Below the pieces are notes generated by a model. The model was given only the letters and a program-made list of their open reading frames with translations. It searched no databases and was not told where the DNA came from. Shown here piece by piece: positions 34,401 to 47,639 of a stretch of DNA of 64,000 bases (position 1 is its first letter; each line of letters starts with the position of its first letter). Where the stretch lies: the NCBI GenBank assembly GCA_026261815.1, contig JAMPIT010000862.1, positions 310,001 through 374,000 on the forward strand, written 5' to 3'. A program made the position numbers and the translations under genes. Source of the stretch: Monarcha castaneiventris obscurior (lineage: Eukaryota; Chordata; Aves; Passeriformes; Monarchidae).

Positions 34401-37400
34401 CCAAATTGGAGCTCTTGGAGGAGAGGAAAGCTCTCAGGAGCATGGTGCTAATATCCCAATCCTATCTCCTTCCAACAGATAAACTGTTATGAGGAAGAAA
34501 CAGAATTAAATGTGGAAAAACTTTTGAGAGGGAGAGGAAGGACAGTGAGGAAAACTTCAAGGCTGAGATGCCCAAGATGGAAGACCAGAAAAGAGATCTG
34601 GAAGAAACAGTTGCAAAGTACTGGGCTGTAATTAACAGTCTGAAAGAGCAAAAATGTGAATGGAGCCTGGAGCTGGAGGAGAGGATTGAGATGGAGCAGG
34701 CCAGGGTGGGACAGCAGCACACTGAAGACATTTGCCATCCAGGGCAGAAGCTGGACCAAGACAGAGAAGAGATAAAGATGTAGCACAGGGACAGACTGAG
34801 CCTGAGGTCTGGCACCATTCTCTTTCTGGGGCTAAGCAGGAGATTAAGGGTGCATCTCCTGCTCCTACCAGAGTAGGTTGGGCTGATTTTTCACAGGGTT
34901 GGAGATCTGTTTTAATTTGGAAGAAAATCTGGGCAGTATTGCAGGGCTGCAGTTGTTTGAAGTGAGACATCTAAACTCCCCTTACATGAGTGCTTTTATT
35001 TCAAGACAAAGTTTCCCTGCACATTCTACAAGGTTGTGTTAGAGGCAGTGCCAGCAAAGACTGTATCTTAAAATAGTGAAAGATATGAGAGCTTTCATTA
35101 ATGTTTTCTTATTGCCTCTCTTGGTCCTTCAGCAAACCTGCCTCTATTTGCTAGATGATCACAACTTGCTATCTTAAAAACAGTAAAAAATGTCTTAAAT
35201 TTCTCCATAGAGGTAAAAGAGACTGGCTTGTGAAAGAATAAGGTTGTCTCTGAATAACTGTTTATCTTCCCTTCCTCCTGCCTCTTCCCTGCTGTGTCTC
35301 CCTTTGGGAGCAGAGTTCCCCTTGGCAATACGCAAGCAGAGGATTTTGCTAGGTCATTATCCCTGTTTTAGGGCTGAGATATGGGGAAGGTGAGGGAGAA
35401 AGGAGGTGACTTGGCTGAAGTCTGTGGTAGAGCAGGGAAACAAACCCAAATAACAGGAATACAAGGCATTTAAGATGTTTTACCTCTGGTAAATGGCAGA
35501 TGGACTGACTGCAGCGGGGAGCTTTCAGCATTGCTGGAAAAGATGTGATGAGTGTGAGTCTTTGAGAAGTGCAAAATGTGTGGGAACTTTCTGTAAAGTT
35601 TAACAAATTGCCTTGACTTTGCAACATAAAAACCCTTTTGTGTTGCATCTCTAGTAAATGCACATTCAGAGGCTGAGTTTTTCAAGCTGTGGTATCAAAC
35701 CCAGGTCAGGAAAATGGTTTTTAGCTTTAGGAAAGATGCAGAGGTTGAGCATAACCAAGAGCTGCCATGGAGTGAATGCCAGCATGAGGACAGCTGTAAG
35801 GCTTTATTGCAGGAACATTGGTGTGAGAGGAGGTGACTTCCCAATGATAAAGGCTCCGAGATGAGGCCCTCAAGAGGAGGGCACCCATGAGAGGCAGCAG
35901 TGGAAGCATAAGAAAAAAGACCAAATCTCTGTGGAAGCACAGACTGCTCAAGTTGTAAGAAAAGGTTAATGATGAACAAGCCAAGAATGTGTGAAATGCT
36001 GGCTGTTGAATATAAAAAGATTAAGGCAGCAGCATGAAATGGGAGTAATGCAGAGACAGTGAAGCTGAGGGCTCTGGTGTTGGTAGGGACAAGGTGTGTG
36101 GAGAGCTGTCCTCTGGGGAAAAAGGAGCTGATTCCCTAAGATTCAGATGAGCAGGCAACTTCAACACTGAAGGAACACAGAAGAAATGAACAATTGTGTG
36201 ATGGACACGCCAGTGCAAACAGTGCAGATGTTTGTTGTAACAAATGGCCTGTTCAATCTAGAAGCTGGATCCAAAGTGGAAAGCATTTGTCAGGGAGAAA
36301 TGGAATCTTGATAGACAAGGGGATGTGCTTGGGAAGGAGGCAGAGAAAGCAAAGGTAAATGCCTTCAAACAGCAGACAGAGCAGCATCTCAGGACATAGA
36401 CCTGACCTGCAGGGCAAGAAGAGGAGGAAAAAAGCTCTGGGAGACAGAGTGGTGTAACAGCATAGGAGGAAACCTGCCATTCAGGCTGAAGAGGAACGGG
36501 TTGAAACTGGAGCTGATGCATCTCAAAGATGTCATGCAGTAGTTGGAAAATGAACCCAGAGCTCGAGAGAGTGTTGAGTTTGAGTGCAAAGACAATTTGC
36601 AGAACTAACATGCTACTGCAAAAAAAAAACCCAGATGCCTTGTGAGACACAAGGCTGCTTAACACCATGATGGTGCAGAGCACTTTTGACAGCAGCTGTG
36701 TTCTCTCTGGATGTTCTAACAGCAGCTTTGTTCTGCCTTGTTACTAGTGCAGTAGTAACATGAAGTGGACTGTGAACTAGGATACTTCCAATTAATAAGT
36801 ATTACTGAGCACATGTAGGCAAATGCAAAAGCTGTCTTATGTCTTTTACTGACTGTGGGAGTGTGGTCAGGGAGCTGGGATGTGCTCCTGTGGCTGTGGC
36901 TGACTGCACACTCATCTCCTCTGCCTTGCACATGGGTGTTGGAGATGCCATGGAAAGCACAGCATGTGAATCCTGATGTAATACTCAGAAAGCAGCTGCC
37001 CTGAGGTGAGCAAACACCACACAGCTCATGGACTGGTCCTTGTGCTTCAAGGAAAGAGGAAGAACTTCCTCACACAGCTCCTCTGCAGTGCCACGAGCTG
37101 CAATGCTGTTGTCCCTGCCAGGATGGATGGTCTGTTATCCTGCACTTTCCCTTGAGGAATTTGGGTCCTGTGTGGCTCTGGTGTTTAGCAGCAGTTATTG
37201 GATAGGACTGTCCAACACAGGACTAAGCTTCCTTCCCACAAGTGCCCCTATTCATGGCCTCCTGGGAGACTGGAAGTACCAACAGAAATGGAAGGATAAT
37301 GAGGACACCTTGGATTTAGGGTCACAGCTCTTGTGTCCAGCACTGTAAAATCACAGAGGCCTGACAAACAAGCTGATTTCTCCAGACGTGGCTTTATTGC

Positions 37401-40400
37401 AGTTGAGGGGTTGGGCTCACCACCCGGTTATCCTGTAATTGGTGTATCTTGATGAGTCAAATCACTTTGTATCCACAGGACTGCAAAATAATTTTAGCCA
37501 GCTGGAAGCCACATAAATTCAGTCTGATCCTCTTTGTCCTTATTTCCCTTTATTTCCTTTCCCTTGAAGACCTGCTCCTTTGTCTTTTGATTGTCCCCAC
37601 ATGTTTTGCCTGAGTTATGGGAAGGTTTTTTCTCAGTTTTCTTTAGTCCTTGCTGTCACTGGAAACCAAATTGGGCAAGGTCAGGGAGCCAGCACAGAAT
37701 GCCAGAATAAACAGGTCTTGTACATGGTTATCTCACTCTGCTGTCTCTCCCTGCACAGGAGACCTGTGCTGGCTGCTGGAGAGCAGCTTGCTGAAGAGTT
37801 CACGTGGGATGGATTTCTTCCTTAGGAAGCTTTAGATAGGTACTGGGGTCACCCACTGAGCCATAAATCTGGGGAGAGACAGGTTTCTGGTGAAGATAAT
37901 CCCAAGAGTCTGCTAAACTGTCCCTCCCACTGTTCTTCATCCCTTGACTTTTAGGCCTCTGACAGTGTTGCAGGACTTTGGATGTCCCCAGGCTGTCTGA
38001 CCTGGGCCGAGCTGAGTCACCTGTTGGGGCAGAGACACCTCACTCCTGAATCAATTCAGGGCCATATCTGTTCTGGCTTGGCTTCACTTCCTGTTGCAGG
38101 CCAAAATCTGATGTGGGGCTACCCAAACCAGGGCTCTCCTCTGGGGGACTCTGGCCTGAGGCTGATCATATCCCTCTTCCCAGCAGGAAAAACAGGGGTG
38201 AGTTGGGTAGAGAGAAGGTGGAAGAGCTGGCTGAAATAGCAGAGTTAACAGCAGTGGTAAGAAGGCATTAACCCCAGCTGACAGGATCTTGGCTGAAGGA
38301 TTTAGAAGGACAAAAACTGCACATGCTCATAGAGGACAGCAAAAATGTTTGTTTCAAACATTCAAACCCAGTCTTACTTTGAAGAACCAGCTTCATCTTA
38401 TAACTTGTAAAGCAGTGAAAACTTGTGTGACAAAAGCCCCTGAAGGTCTCACTGAAGGGAAAGTCTTTAATGACTTTCACTGCTTTTACTCTTTCTCCCA
38501 GAGGTTTTTCTCTCCCAGAATCAAACCCACATGCTCAGTCAGTCATTGTTGCCTCTGTTCCCACCCCAAGCCTCTTGTGCATGATTTGTTGTTTTTTTTT
38601 CTCAACCTTTTCCAGAGTGAGAAGAGCAAGGAGGAGCTCTCTCACCCGGATGTCAAGAGGCATCAGCTGGGCTGTGAACCCCCTGAGCACAAGGCTGGTC
38701 ACAGTGATGGCCTTGGCACTGCCCAGCTGCAGAGCCAGAGGCTTCTGGAGGCTGAGTGGCTACAAGGAGCAGAGATTGCTGCAAGGCTGGAGCACCACCA
38801 GAGGCATGCAGCATGTTGGATGGAGATGGAGCTGCTCCAGCAGCAGCTCCAGGCCTCACAAGAAAAGGTGGGTGTCCTTCATTTGGTGGCACACTGCTGA
38901 GTGGTCTCTGTGATGCTGGTATGGCCCTGCTTGGGGCTGTACTGGACACCTTCCCCAGTCAGAAAAAAAGTTGTCCTCTTCCTCTTTGTGGGGGACAAAG
39001 GATTCTCCCTCCTGCTCAGATATGCCTGAAGCCAGTTCAGGTGCAGCTGGGGACAGGTCCTTGCTTGCAGCTGCCCCTGGAGTATCCCCTCTGTCCTTGT
39101 CCTGTGCAGGCTGGCTGGGCAGAGAGGATGGAGGCTGAGTGGGGGTGGCTCACACAGGTGCCAGGAGCTGTGGTTCCCCACAGCTGATAGAGAAGCTGGA
39201 GGAGTGGTAGAATTGGATAAAGGTTGGGCAGGGATGACAGCAGCCAGACAGGGCTTGTCTGAGGGTTGGGAAACGAGGTGGTCAGAGCAGAGTAACTCAG
39301 ATCACCAGGACAGAGAGAGGAAAGCCAATGTGAGAAACCTTCCAGTGTGTTAATATCCCTCTCCTGCATTCTACCCTGGGGACTGGCTTTCCAAAGTACA
39401 GCCTACCCATGCCAGCCATCCCTAGGCAGCCCTAGTGCAAAGCTGGACCAGACCTGCTTCCCAGTACCAGGCTTGCCCTGCTGGTGACAGGAAGCAGAGG
39501 ACATGTAGTACAGGACATTTAGTACATCACAGCTAGCCTGGGATGTATCCAAGAACCCAGGTGAGCAGCCCCCTCTGTCTCTTGCTCTTGTGGCCCTCGG
39601 TGCTGGGATTCCCTCCCAGAGGATCCCTCCAGCAACTCCTGCTCCTCGCTACTCAGCAAGGGGAGCATCTCTTAGCAAAGGGTCTCTGTTTCTCCTCCTG
39701 CAGCTCTCAGTGCTCTTAATCCCTTGCCTTGCAGGCTGCCCAGTGAGCACCACTCCCATGGTCCTGCAGCTCTGCTGTGCCCATGCCAGGGTGAGAGCTG
39801 AGGCAAGGGCTGAGGGTGCTACCTAGCCTCGGCTCTTCCCCAAAACAGAGCCTGGGCCTGTCCCATTGGTGGCTCAAAGCAGTAACCAGCTGTCAACCTT
39901 TCTGTGTTACAGCTTTTGGAAGCCAAAGCAAGCCTGAGCCTGGCCCAGACCCAGCACGCTGTGCAGTTGCAGCAGGCCAAGGCCCAGATAAACAACATGG
40001 TGCCAAAGAAGCAATTTGAGCAGCTGCAAAGCACCTTGAGAGAGGAACAGTGCAGGACTCAGCAGCTCCAGCAGCAGGCTGAGCAAACATGCAGGCAGCT
40101 GGTCAGGACCCAGGTAAGCAGGGAATTGCAGGAGCTCAGTCAAGGGTACTGTGAAGGGAACACTGCTGGCCTGGCAGCCTGAAAGGCAGCTGTGCTTGAA
40201 GCCACCAGAGGTTTGGGTGGAAGATGCTATGCATAAAGAACCCACATGGAAAATGCGCTTCCCTTCAAATTCAGCTGCAACTTCAATTCCTCATGAATCC
40301 TCCAGTCACCACCCTGCACTCAAGCAGGTGGGTTTATCTCTAGGGCACTGAGCAACCAGCTGTTGGGTTTTTGTGAGTTTGTCTTCTGGGCAAAGATAGA

Positions 40401-41164
40401 GCAAATTGTAACCTAAGGAATTATAATGAGCAGGCACAAGGACTGCATCCAAGGAGACTGTCTTTCCCTGAGCTTTCCTGGACATGGCTGGGAGAGGGGA
40501 GGCAAATGGCTTATTTTTATAGAAAACATAGCTGCAAAATCTGTGCCTTAAGACTGGTTGGGTGCAGACCTAGGGAGGGTTGTACTGCTCTAAACTTCTG
40601 TCCTACTGCTCTTTGTGTCCTGCACCTCTGATGATCCCCCCCTGCTCTGTGTCAAGGAGTGTGAGGGTCCATGAACAGGGCCCTGGGGAAATGGACAGTG
40701 CAGGGTTGCCAGAGGCCAGGAGAGTGCTGGGATAAGCCAAAGATAGGCTTTCTTGCCCACTGCAGGAGGAACATGAGCATCTGCTGCAGGCAGCTGTGGA
40801 GCAGGCAGAGGGGCTGGAACACAGTCTGAGGAATGCTGAAGCTGTGCTGGCAGAGAGGGCAGCTCAGCTCAGAGATGCTCAGGTGAGTGCAAGAGGGGCC
40901 AGTACTGCGTGTCCCTGCCTGTCTGGTACCCCTGGCATAGGATGCTGAACCTGAAGCCTCCTGTCCCTGCTGCAGGCTCAACTCTCCAGGAACAAACTAT
41001 TGATTGAAGAGCTCCGTGGAGAGAACAGGAGGTTTGCAATGGCCCTGCAGGCTGCTGAGCTGAAGCAGAAGAGCATGGAGGAGAAGAACCAGCTGTTGGA
41101 GGAGCAAGCCTCAGCTCTGAAGCAGCTAATTGGAAAAATCACACCAGCATCTCTGAGTGGGTGA
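28409..41164 (+). CDS. NINL: Ninein-like protein, 3' half (centrosomal coiled coil)
   Basis: Centrosomal protein linked to microtubule nucleation and dynein transport. Ten intact exons join in phase: 28409-28546, 28805-28943, 30039-30149, 30701-30790, 32744-32840, 33383-33450, 38616-38867, 39913-40113, 40766-40882 and 40976-41164 (stop TGA 41162-41164), about 466 codons of heptad-like coiled coil. Recognised blocks: IARERDKARLNLEKAERHC (human LARERDKARQDLERAEKRN), EKLSASEEMVLELQKEL, ERFAEIVQEYE, LQDLKVQLETK, EEHEHLLQAAVEQAE, and a C-terminus LEEQASALKQLIGKITPASL (human ends RIAPAALSV). Convergence with GINS1 matches the mammalian order. The exons for the N-terminal EF-hand half are absent upstream. 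The first exon enters in phase 2 without a start codon, so the locus is partial, rearranged or partly pseudogenic. The large central exon is decayed (separate entry); skipping it keeps phase (33450 to 38616). Confidence 0.92.
29457..29892 (-). mobile_element. Solo LTR of an avian endogenous retrovirus (ERVL-like)
   Basis: On the minus strand the element opens with a CCTGGTTTTGGCCAGGACAG type start and contains the polyadenylation region AGTAAATTGTTCTTATCTCA. Its far end at 29,457 reads TGTCTTGGTTTAGG on plus, forming the short inverted ends expected of an LTR. There is no internal retroviral coding sequence, so it is a solo LTR left by recombination. It lies in the NINL intron between the exons at 28805 and 30039. 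The family assignment is from memory of avian LTRs and is approximate. Confidence 0.68.
34479..36650 (+). pseudogene. NINL: Decayed giant exon of NINL
   Basis: The acceptor TCCTTCCAACAG (ends 34478) is intact and in phase with the exon ending LETK. The sequence opens INCYEEETELN, parallel to human VNYYEREIAAL. Near 34,520 the frame shifts, and homology resumes in another frame with ERERKDSEENFKAEM and MEDQKRDLEETVAKYWAVI (human EKERKDMEQ and LEGQKADLEELHEKSQEVI). That frame stops at about 34,783. Further on, after many stops, LKLELMHLKDVMQ and ENEPRARESVEFE near 36,480-36,600 resemble human METKLLHLEDVVRALEKHV and its following residues. This is the large exon that a known NINL isoform skips. 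I infer that it lost coding function while flanking exons stayed open. Its 3' boundary is approximate. Confidence 0.72.
38187..38256 (+). pseudogene. NINL: Possible small NINL exon remnant
   Basis: After a CTTCCCAGCAG acceptor, a 70-nt stretch ending at a GTAAGA donor encodes RGELGREKVEELAEIAEL in phase 2 to 0. It parallels human NDLGRVRQELEAAESTHDA, which follows the giant exon. It can join the exon at 38616 but cannot be reached in frame when the giant exon is skipped. It may therefore be a dead companion of that exon. Confidence 0.4.
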
Positions 41165-42360
41165 TGGGATGTGCAGTGGCAGCCCCTGGTCCTGGCTGGG
41201 GTTGGTCAGGTGCAGAATGGGAGGTATGGCTGTGTTTGGAAATCAGCCTTGTCCTCTCTGGTCTTGCCAGGATTTTCCTGTGCAGAAAATAGCAAATGGG
41301 GAGCCCCAAGTCCTTTAGGGAAACTGGTCCTGTGGATAGCTGAATTTTCCAACTGAAAGCAGCAGCTTTGGTGCCTTTCTCAGTGTGCTGCTAGGTCAGG
41401 TCTGTCTCAGGGCAGCCATCTCAGTTTCTTTGGCACAGTGTTTGGTGGTGATGCAGCTGCTCCCTCTCTGCAGAAGGTTGATGTTGGAGCCACAGTTACA
41501 TCTCAAAAGCCAAGGCAGGTGGGCTTGCAGGTCCCTGTGGTTGGCTTACAAGCAGGAAAGCTGAGTTGTGGCATTAAAATGTTTGTGATGTTACAGCACC
41601 TCCTGCCATCCCCAGTCTGCTCTGTATTTCAGTAACCTTGCCCAGCTGCTGCTGAACATCTATTCCCAACAGCTCCTCCTAAAGCCTGAGCTTGGGATCC
41701 AAAACCAACCAGACTGTTGCCTCTGCAGTGAGCAGGACAGAGCAATGCAGTAGTGCCCCAGGCATTTATCCTGGTCCTGCATTCTTCCCTGTTTGCTTGT
41801 TCAGCTCCAGTCTGAGATGGGGGCTAAGCACACCTCTAGCCTTACCTAGGGCTGATGTTTTTGCAGGTGTTCTCTCAGACACTGTGCAATAGCAAGCAGC
41901 TCCATTAGGAGAACCAGACAGGCAGAGCAGCTCTTCAGCCTTGTTCTGGTTTTGAGCTAACTGGAATCCTTAAAACCCTCTGCTCCCTTTCCCACTCCTA
42001 CTCCAAATAGCCCCTAGGCCCTGCCAGACCAGTGCTCTGGGATAAGAGATTCTTCAGAGGAACAGAGGCACAGCCCAAGCACACTGGGAAAAAACCCAGG
42101 CCCATGACCCAGACTGCAGTGATCATTCACACAGCACCTCAAGAAACAACATTTATGGGTCTCTGACGGAAGACAAGGCTTCATGTCTAGTCCTGGAAAG
42201 AACCTTGTGCAGCCTTATCTGACACTTGGACGAGCAGTTCCACTGAGGCACTTAAATAACCATCACACAGCAGGGTCAGGATGGCTTTGGCTGGAGAGCC
42301 AGATCAGAGTGCAGAATGAGCACCACATTGACTCTTAAAACCCAAGAGACTGAGGCTGAA
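41165..42360. other. Region between the convergent NINL and GINS1 3' ends
   Basis: It holds the NINL 3' UTR, with a possible ATTAAA signal at 41573-41578, and then a short spacer before the GINS1 3' UTR. No further gene or repeat was recognised. Confidence 0.5.
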
Positions 42361-42367
42361 GCAGTTC

Positions 42368-42373
42368 TTTATT
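42368..42373 (-). terminator. GINS1: GINS1 polyadenylation signal
   Basis: AATAAA on the minus strand about 360 nt beyond the TAA stop. It gives a short 3' UTR that does not reach the NINL stop on the other strand. Confidence 0.65.
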
Positions 42374-42729
42374 TTGCAACCATGGAGCTTTCCTGGCTTC
42401 TAGAGCTCAGCCAGTTGGTGTCTTACTCCCACATGCACAGTGTGAACAAAGAACTACTCCAAACAAAAATGCATTCACAAACCCTGGTTGTAGCTGTGGG
42501 GCTTGGATAATGCCCCCTCTGCTATCCTGGATTCCCAGGATTGCTACATTACCAGTATGCACCCTTTGCTCATGAAGAGCTGTGGTTTTAAGGCATCGAA
42601 GGCTGTTAGGAGGAGTGGCAGGGTGCCACTGCAGAAATACTGAGGTATCTGAAGTCCTGCACACACCAGAGCTCAGCCCCCATCGTGGGCAGGCCACCAA
42701 GCAAGAGTTGTCCCTCCTGTCCTGCACAC

Positions 42730-44696
<1,967 letters not shown>

Positions 44697-44699
44697 CGC

Positions 44700-44930
44700 G
44701 CCAGCCGCGCGCGCGGGAAACCCGCCGGGGCAGCAGCCAATGGCGGCAGGGGCGGTGCCCACCGCAGCCAATGGGGGCCGAGGGGCGGGGCTGGGGGCGG
44801 AGGCGGCGCTCCCGCGGGCCGCGCTCCCTGCGCTGAGCTGTGCCGGTCTCAGCCGCCCTGAGCGGCACCGCCGCGGCTTCGGGGCGCCGCTGGCACTCCC
44901 GGGGTCACGCTGGGAGCCCCCGAGCGCCTG
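44700..44930 (-). promoter_or_regulatory. GINS1: GINS1 CpG-island promoter with E2F and CCAAT sites
   Basis: The minus strand has TTTCCCGCGC at 44711-44720, a textbook E2F site 15-24 bp upstream of the ATG. Two CCAAT boxes (plus-strand CCAAT at 44737-44741 and 44768-44772) and GC boxes follow, with no TATA. E2F plus NF-Y control is common for S-phase replication genes, which fits a GINS subunit. Confidence 0.78.
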
Positions 44931-45279
44931 GAGCACAAACTGGCATTTCTGCCGCACACTCTCCTCTAGCAAGCCTGCTTCCCCCAGTCCTCGGGATCGT
45001 TTGCTGGGTCCCGCCTCCGGCAGCCTCCTGCCCGTGCTACCCCAGCCCTTCCCACTGCGTTTTTCCCTTTTGACAGCCTTCAAACCCGAAGGGATTGAAA
45101 CTAAAGGGAGAAAAAGGGAAAAAAAAAAAAAAGGATACGTTTGTGGATGGGATGGGATTTTTTTTTAGCACTCGAAGCCCTGGAAAGCAATTCAATAGCC
45201 CAGGACCACAGCTTGTCCTGCTCCAGGAATTTTTTCCTCTGGCCATGTGTTTCTCAGGGTTACTAGACATAAAAAACGA

Positions 45280-45700
45280 GCAGCGTTCCGTGCGCGACTG
45301 CAGCCCGGGTTGGAAGAGTGGGGAGAGCACGGCGGGGCTCTCACAGGTCGGCGTGGTTCGTGTGCCCGAGACATTTCTGCTGCTCGGGCTCAGGGTGATG
45401 TGGCACCTCTCTGACTCTGGCAAGAGTGTTTCAGCGACCCCAAAGCTCTTTCAGTTGGGATTTTAGGCGCGGGGGCGGAGATGCCCAGAAACGCTCCAGT
45501 CGCCTGCCAGCTGGAGCCGGGTTTCTGGGGTTCGGTTCCCCAGCCCGAGCTGATTCCTGGGCGCACTGTGCTGCTGCCGCTTGTGTCTGCAGGGACCCCC
45601 ATCCCTCCCTGCCCCCGCCCCAGCAGAGGTGCGGAGCCTGAGGAAGGCGCTGTGCGGTGCCGGGTCCCCAGAGCGCTGCCGCTGCAGGAGCGTCACGTCT
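45280..45700. other. CpG-rich flank beyond the GINS1 promoter
   Basis: A moderately CpG-rich stretch with no convincing exon. It may be a second CpG island or the shore of the GINS1 island. It leads into the AT-rich conserved-looking block at 45,700. Confidence 0.4.
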
Positions 45701-46490
45701 GGCTTGGCATTAATCATCGCGTTCTGCAGTGATAATGGCCCGCCCGAGCCAGGAGAGATAATAGCAATAAACAGACATCCCGAATGCCAATTGTCGCTGC
45801 TGAAAATTGGTTGTTGCCTCTTGCCGAGGGATAGAAATGTAGCTGAGCCTTGATTGAAAATTGCCGGGGAAGCTGCTTTATCTTACTGCTTTGCCAGATT
45901 AAAAAAGCCTCATACATAAAAATAGACCAAATGAATGAAGAATTTACAAACATCTATATTTTGTGTTAGGAATTGTGTTAAAATTAGGAAAACAGCTGAA
46001 GACACTGATTTATACAACTGTGACTATTTCAGGCAATGAAGGTTTACATATCACAGTTTAACAAGATAAAAGATCTCCCACAAAATACATAGATGACAGA
46101 CAACTCATCTGAATTTGACATAACACAGCATCAAGTACACATGTAATGTGATGAACAGTGCCAGGTCATTCCCCAGTTAGGTAACATACAACCTCTTGAA
46201 TAAGGCAATTCAAATATAACTCTTAATTCAAATCACAACATACCCAGGCAGCATGCAGGGAAAAGTCATTTATTTTGTATATTGGAATGACACAACTTGC
46301 AACATGTTTCCATTTTATGTAGTTAGAGCAACAGGATATAAACCATTCAAATAATATATATATATATTTATATATATCTCAAGTCAACAGTTGTCTTTAC
46401 TGGAATAAAGATTATCTGTTTTTGGTAAAAATAAAACTATTTGAATTCACTAATTAACAAAATGCACAGTGATCAGAAACCCAATTCTTC
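45700..46490. promoter_or_regulatory. AT-rich block, candidate conserved non-coding element or distal 3' UTR
   Basis: There is no coding potential. Homeodomain-like cores (TAATCA, TAATGG), SOX-like ATTGT and several TTGATTGAAAATTG-type motifs cluster at 45,700-45,900. An AT-rich stretch with a TATATA run at about 46,350-46,378 follows. The composition contrasts sharply with the CpG-rich flank at 45,280-45,700. Function is inferred only from composition. Confidence 0.35.
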
Positions 46491-47639
46491 TCACCATTGT
46501 CTTCCCTGGCTCGCCTGCGTTTCCCTGTGACGCAGCAGCTGCGCAACCCCGGATTCAGAGAGCTCATTGCACGGAGGAACAAAGATTCCCTGGCACGTGG
46601 TTCCCACGGCTGCAGAGTGTGCCACCCACACCCCGTGGACAGCAGTTCTCCCACCACACCCCTCACACCCTATGGCTTGGAAACTGCTTTTCCCACCTCC
46701 GTTCCCAATAAAACGCTTCCACACGTGCCTGACCTAGGGGGAGTCAAAAGTTGAATTGCTTGTGGAAACACATTCACTGGAACAGGGCTTTTTATTTCTT
46801 TTTTTACCAGTTAATTCGTCCAGACCTTTATAACCAAGACATTTAAGAAACTGTGAATCTGCTCAGAAGAGAAAAAAGTCTGAGCCAAAAACCTCTTTGA
46901 AGTGGTGGAGCCTAACAGACGTGGCTGAGGATTTATTTCCACCGCAGCAGACCTGGGGATCACAGAGGATAATGAAGGCTTTCCCTAATGTTGAAAAGTT
47001 CTTTCAAAAGGGAGAAATGAAGAAGGGAAAGAAGATTTTTCTCTATTAAAAAAAAAAATAGTGATTTCTAAAAGACTCATCTAGGCAGCTTCTCCATGGT
47101 AGAAGGCTCTACTTCCCCCTGTTTTAACTGGATATCTGCAGGGATGGATCCTCTTGCTAAAGTGTCGTGTCCCCTGGTGGCTGGGTGTCCCCTGCCCTGC
47201 CCCCATGTGAGGAAGGGGACAGATCTGGATGCCAGCAGGATTCCCTGTGCCCAGTACTGGTTCAGGGCTGCTGGCAGGTGCGTGGAGGGAATGGCTTTGG
47301 ACTGAAACAAAGCTCTGGGTGAGGGCTCCCCATGTGCCACAGGGCCTATTAAGGGCTAATAAATAAATCATGCCCATAAATAATGAAGAGGCTAAGATCG
47401 GATGCAAGGGGATCCAAATGCCCCAAGCCTGGGGATGGGATTCTTGAGAGATTTCTCTCCTTTGGGTAAGCTACACAGCAGCCACAGCAGCAGCAGCCAA
47501 GGTCTTCCTGCTGGACAGCTGTCCCAGGCTTCAAAACCCATCTGTCAGCCAGAGGAACTACGGGAGAAACCGGATTTTCAGAGTGATTGTTACTGGATCC
47601 TGTTTATCACCTTTGCAAGGTTGTCTCGTGCCTCCTTAC

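Noticed and set aside
39185..39210. Possible microexon LIEKLEE after an acceptor CCCCACAG
   Set aside because: The donor is weak, phases do not fit between neighbouring NINL exons, and the stretch is too short to support.
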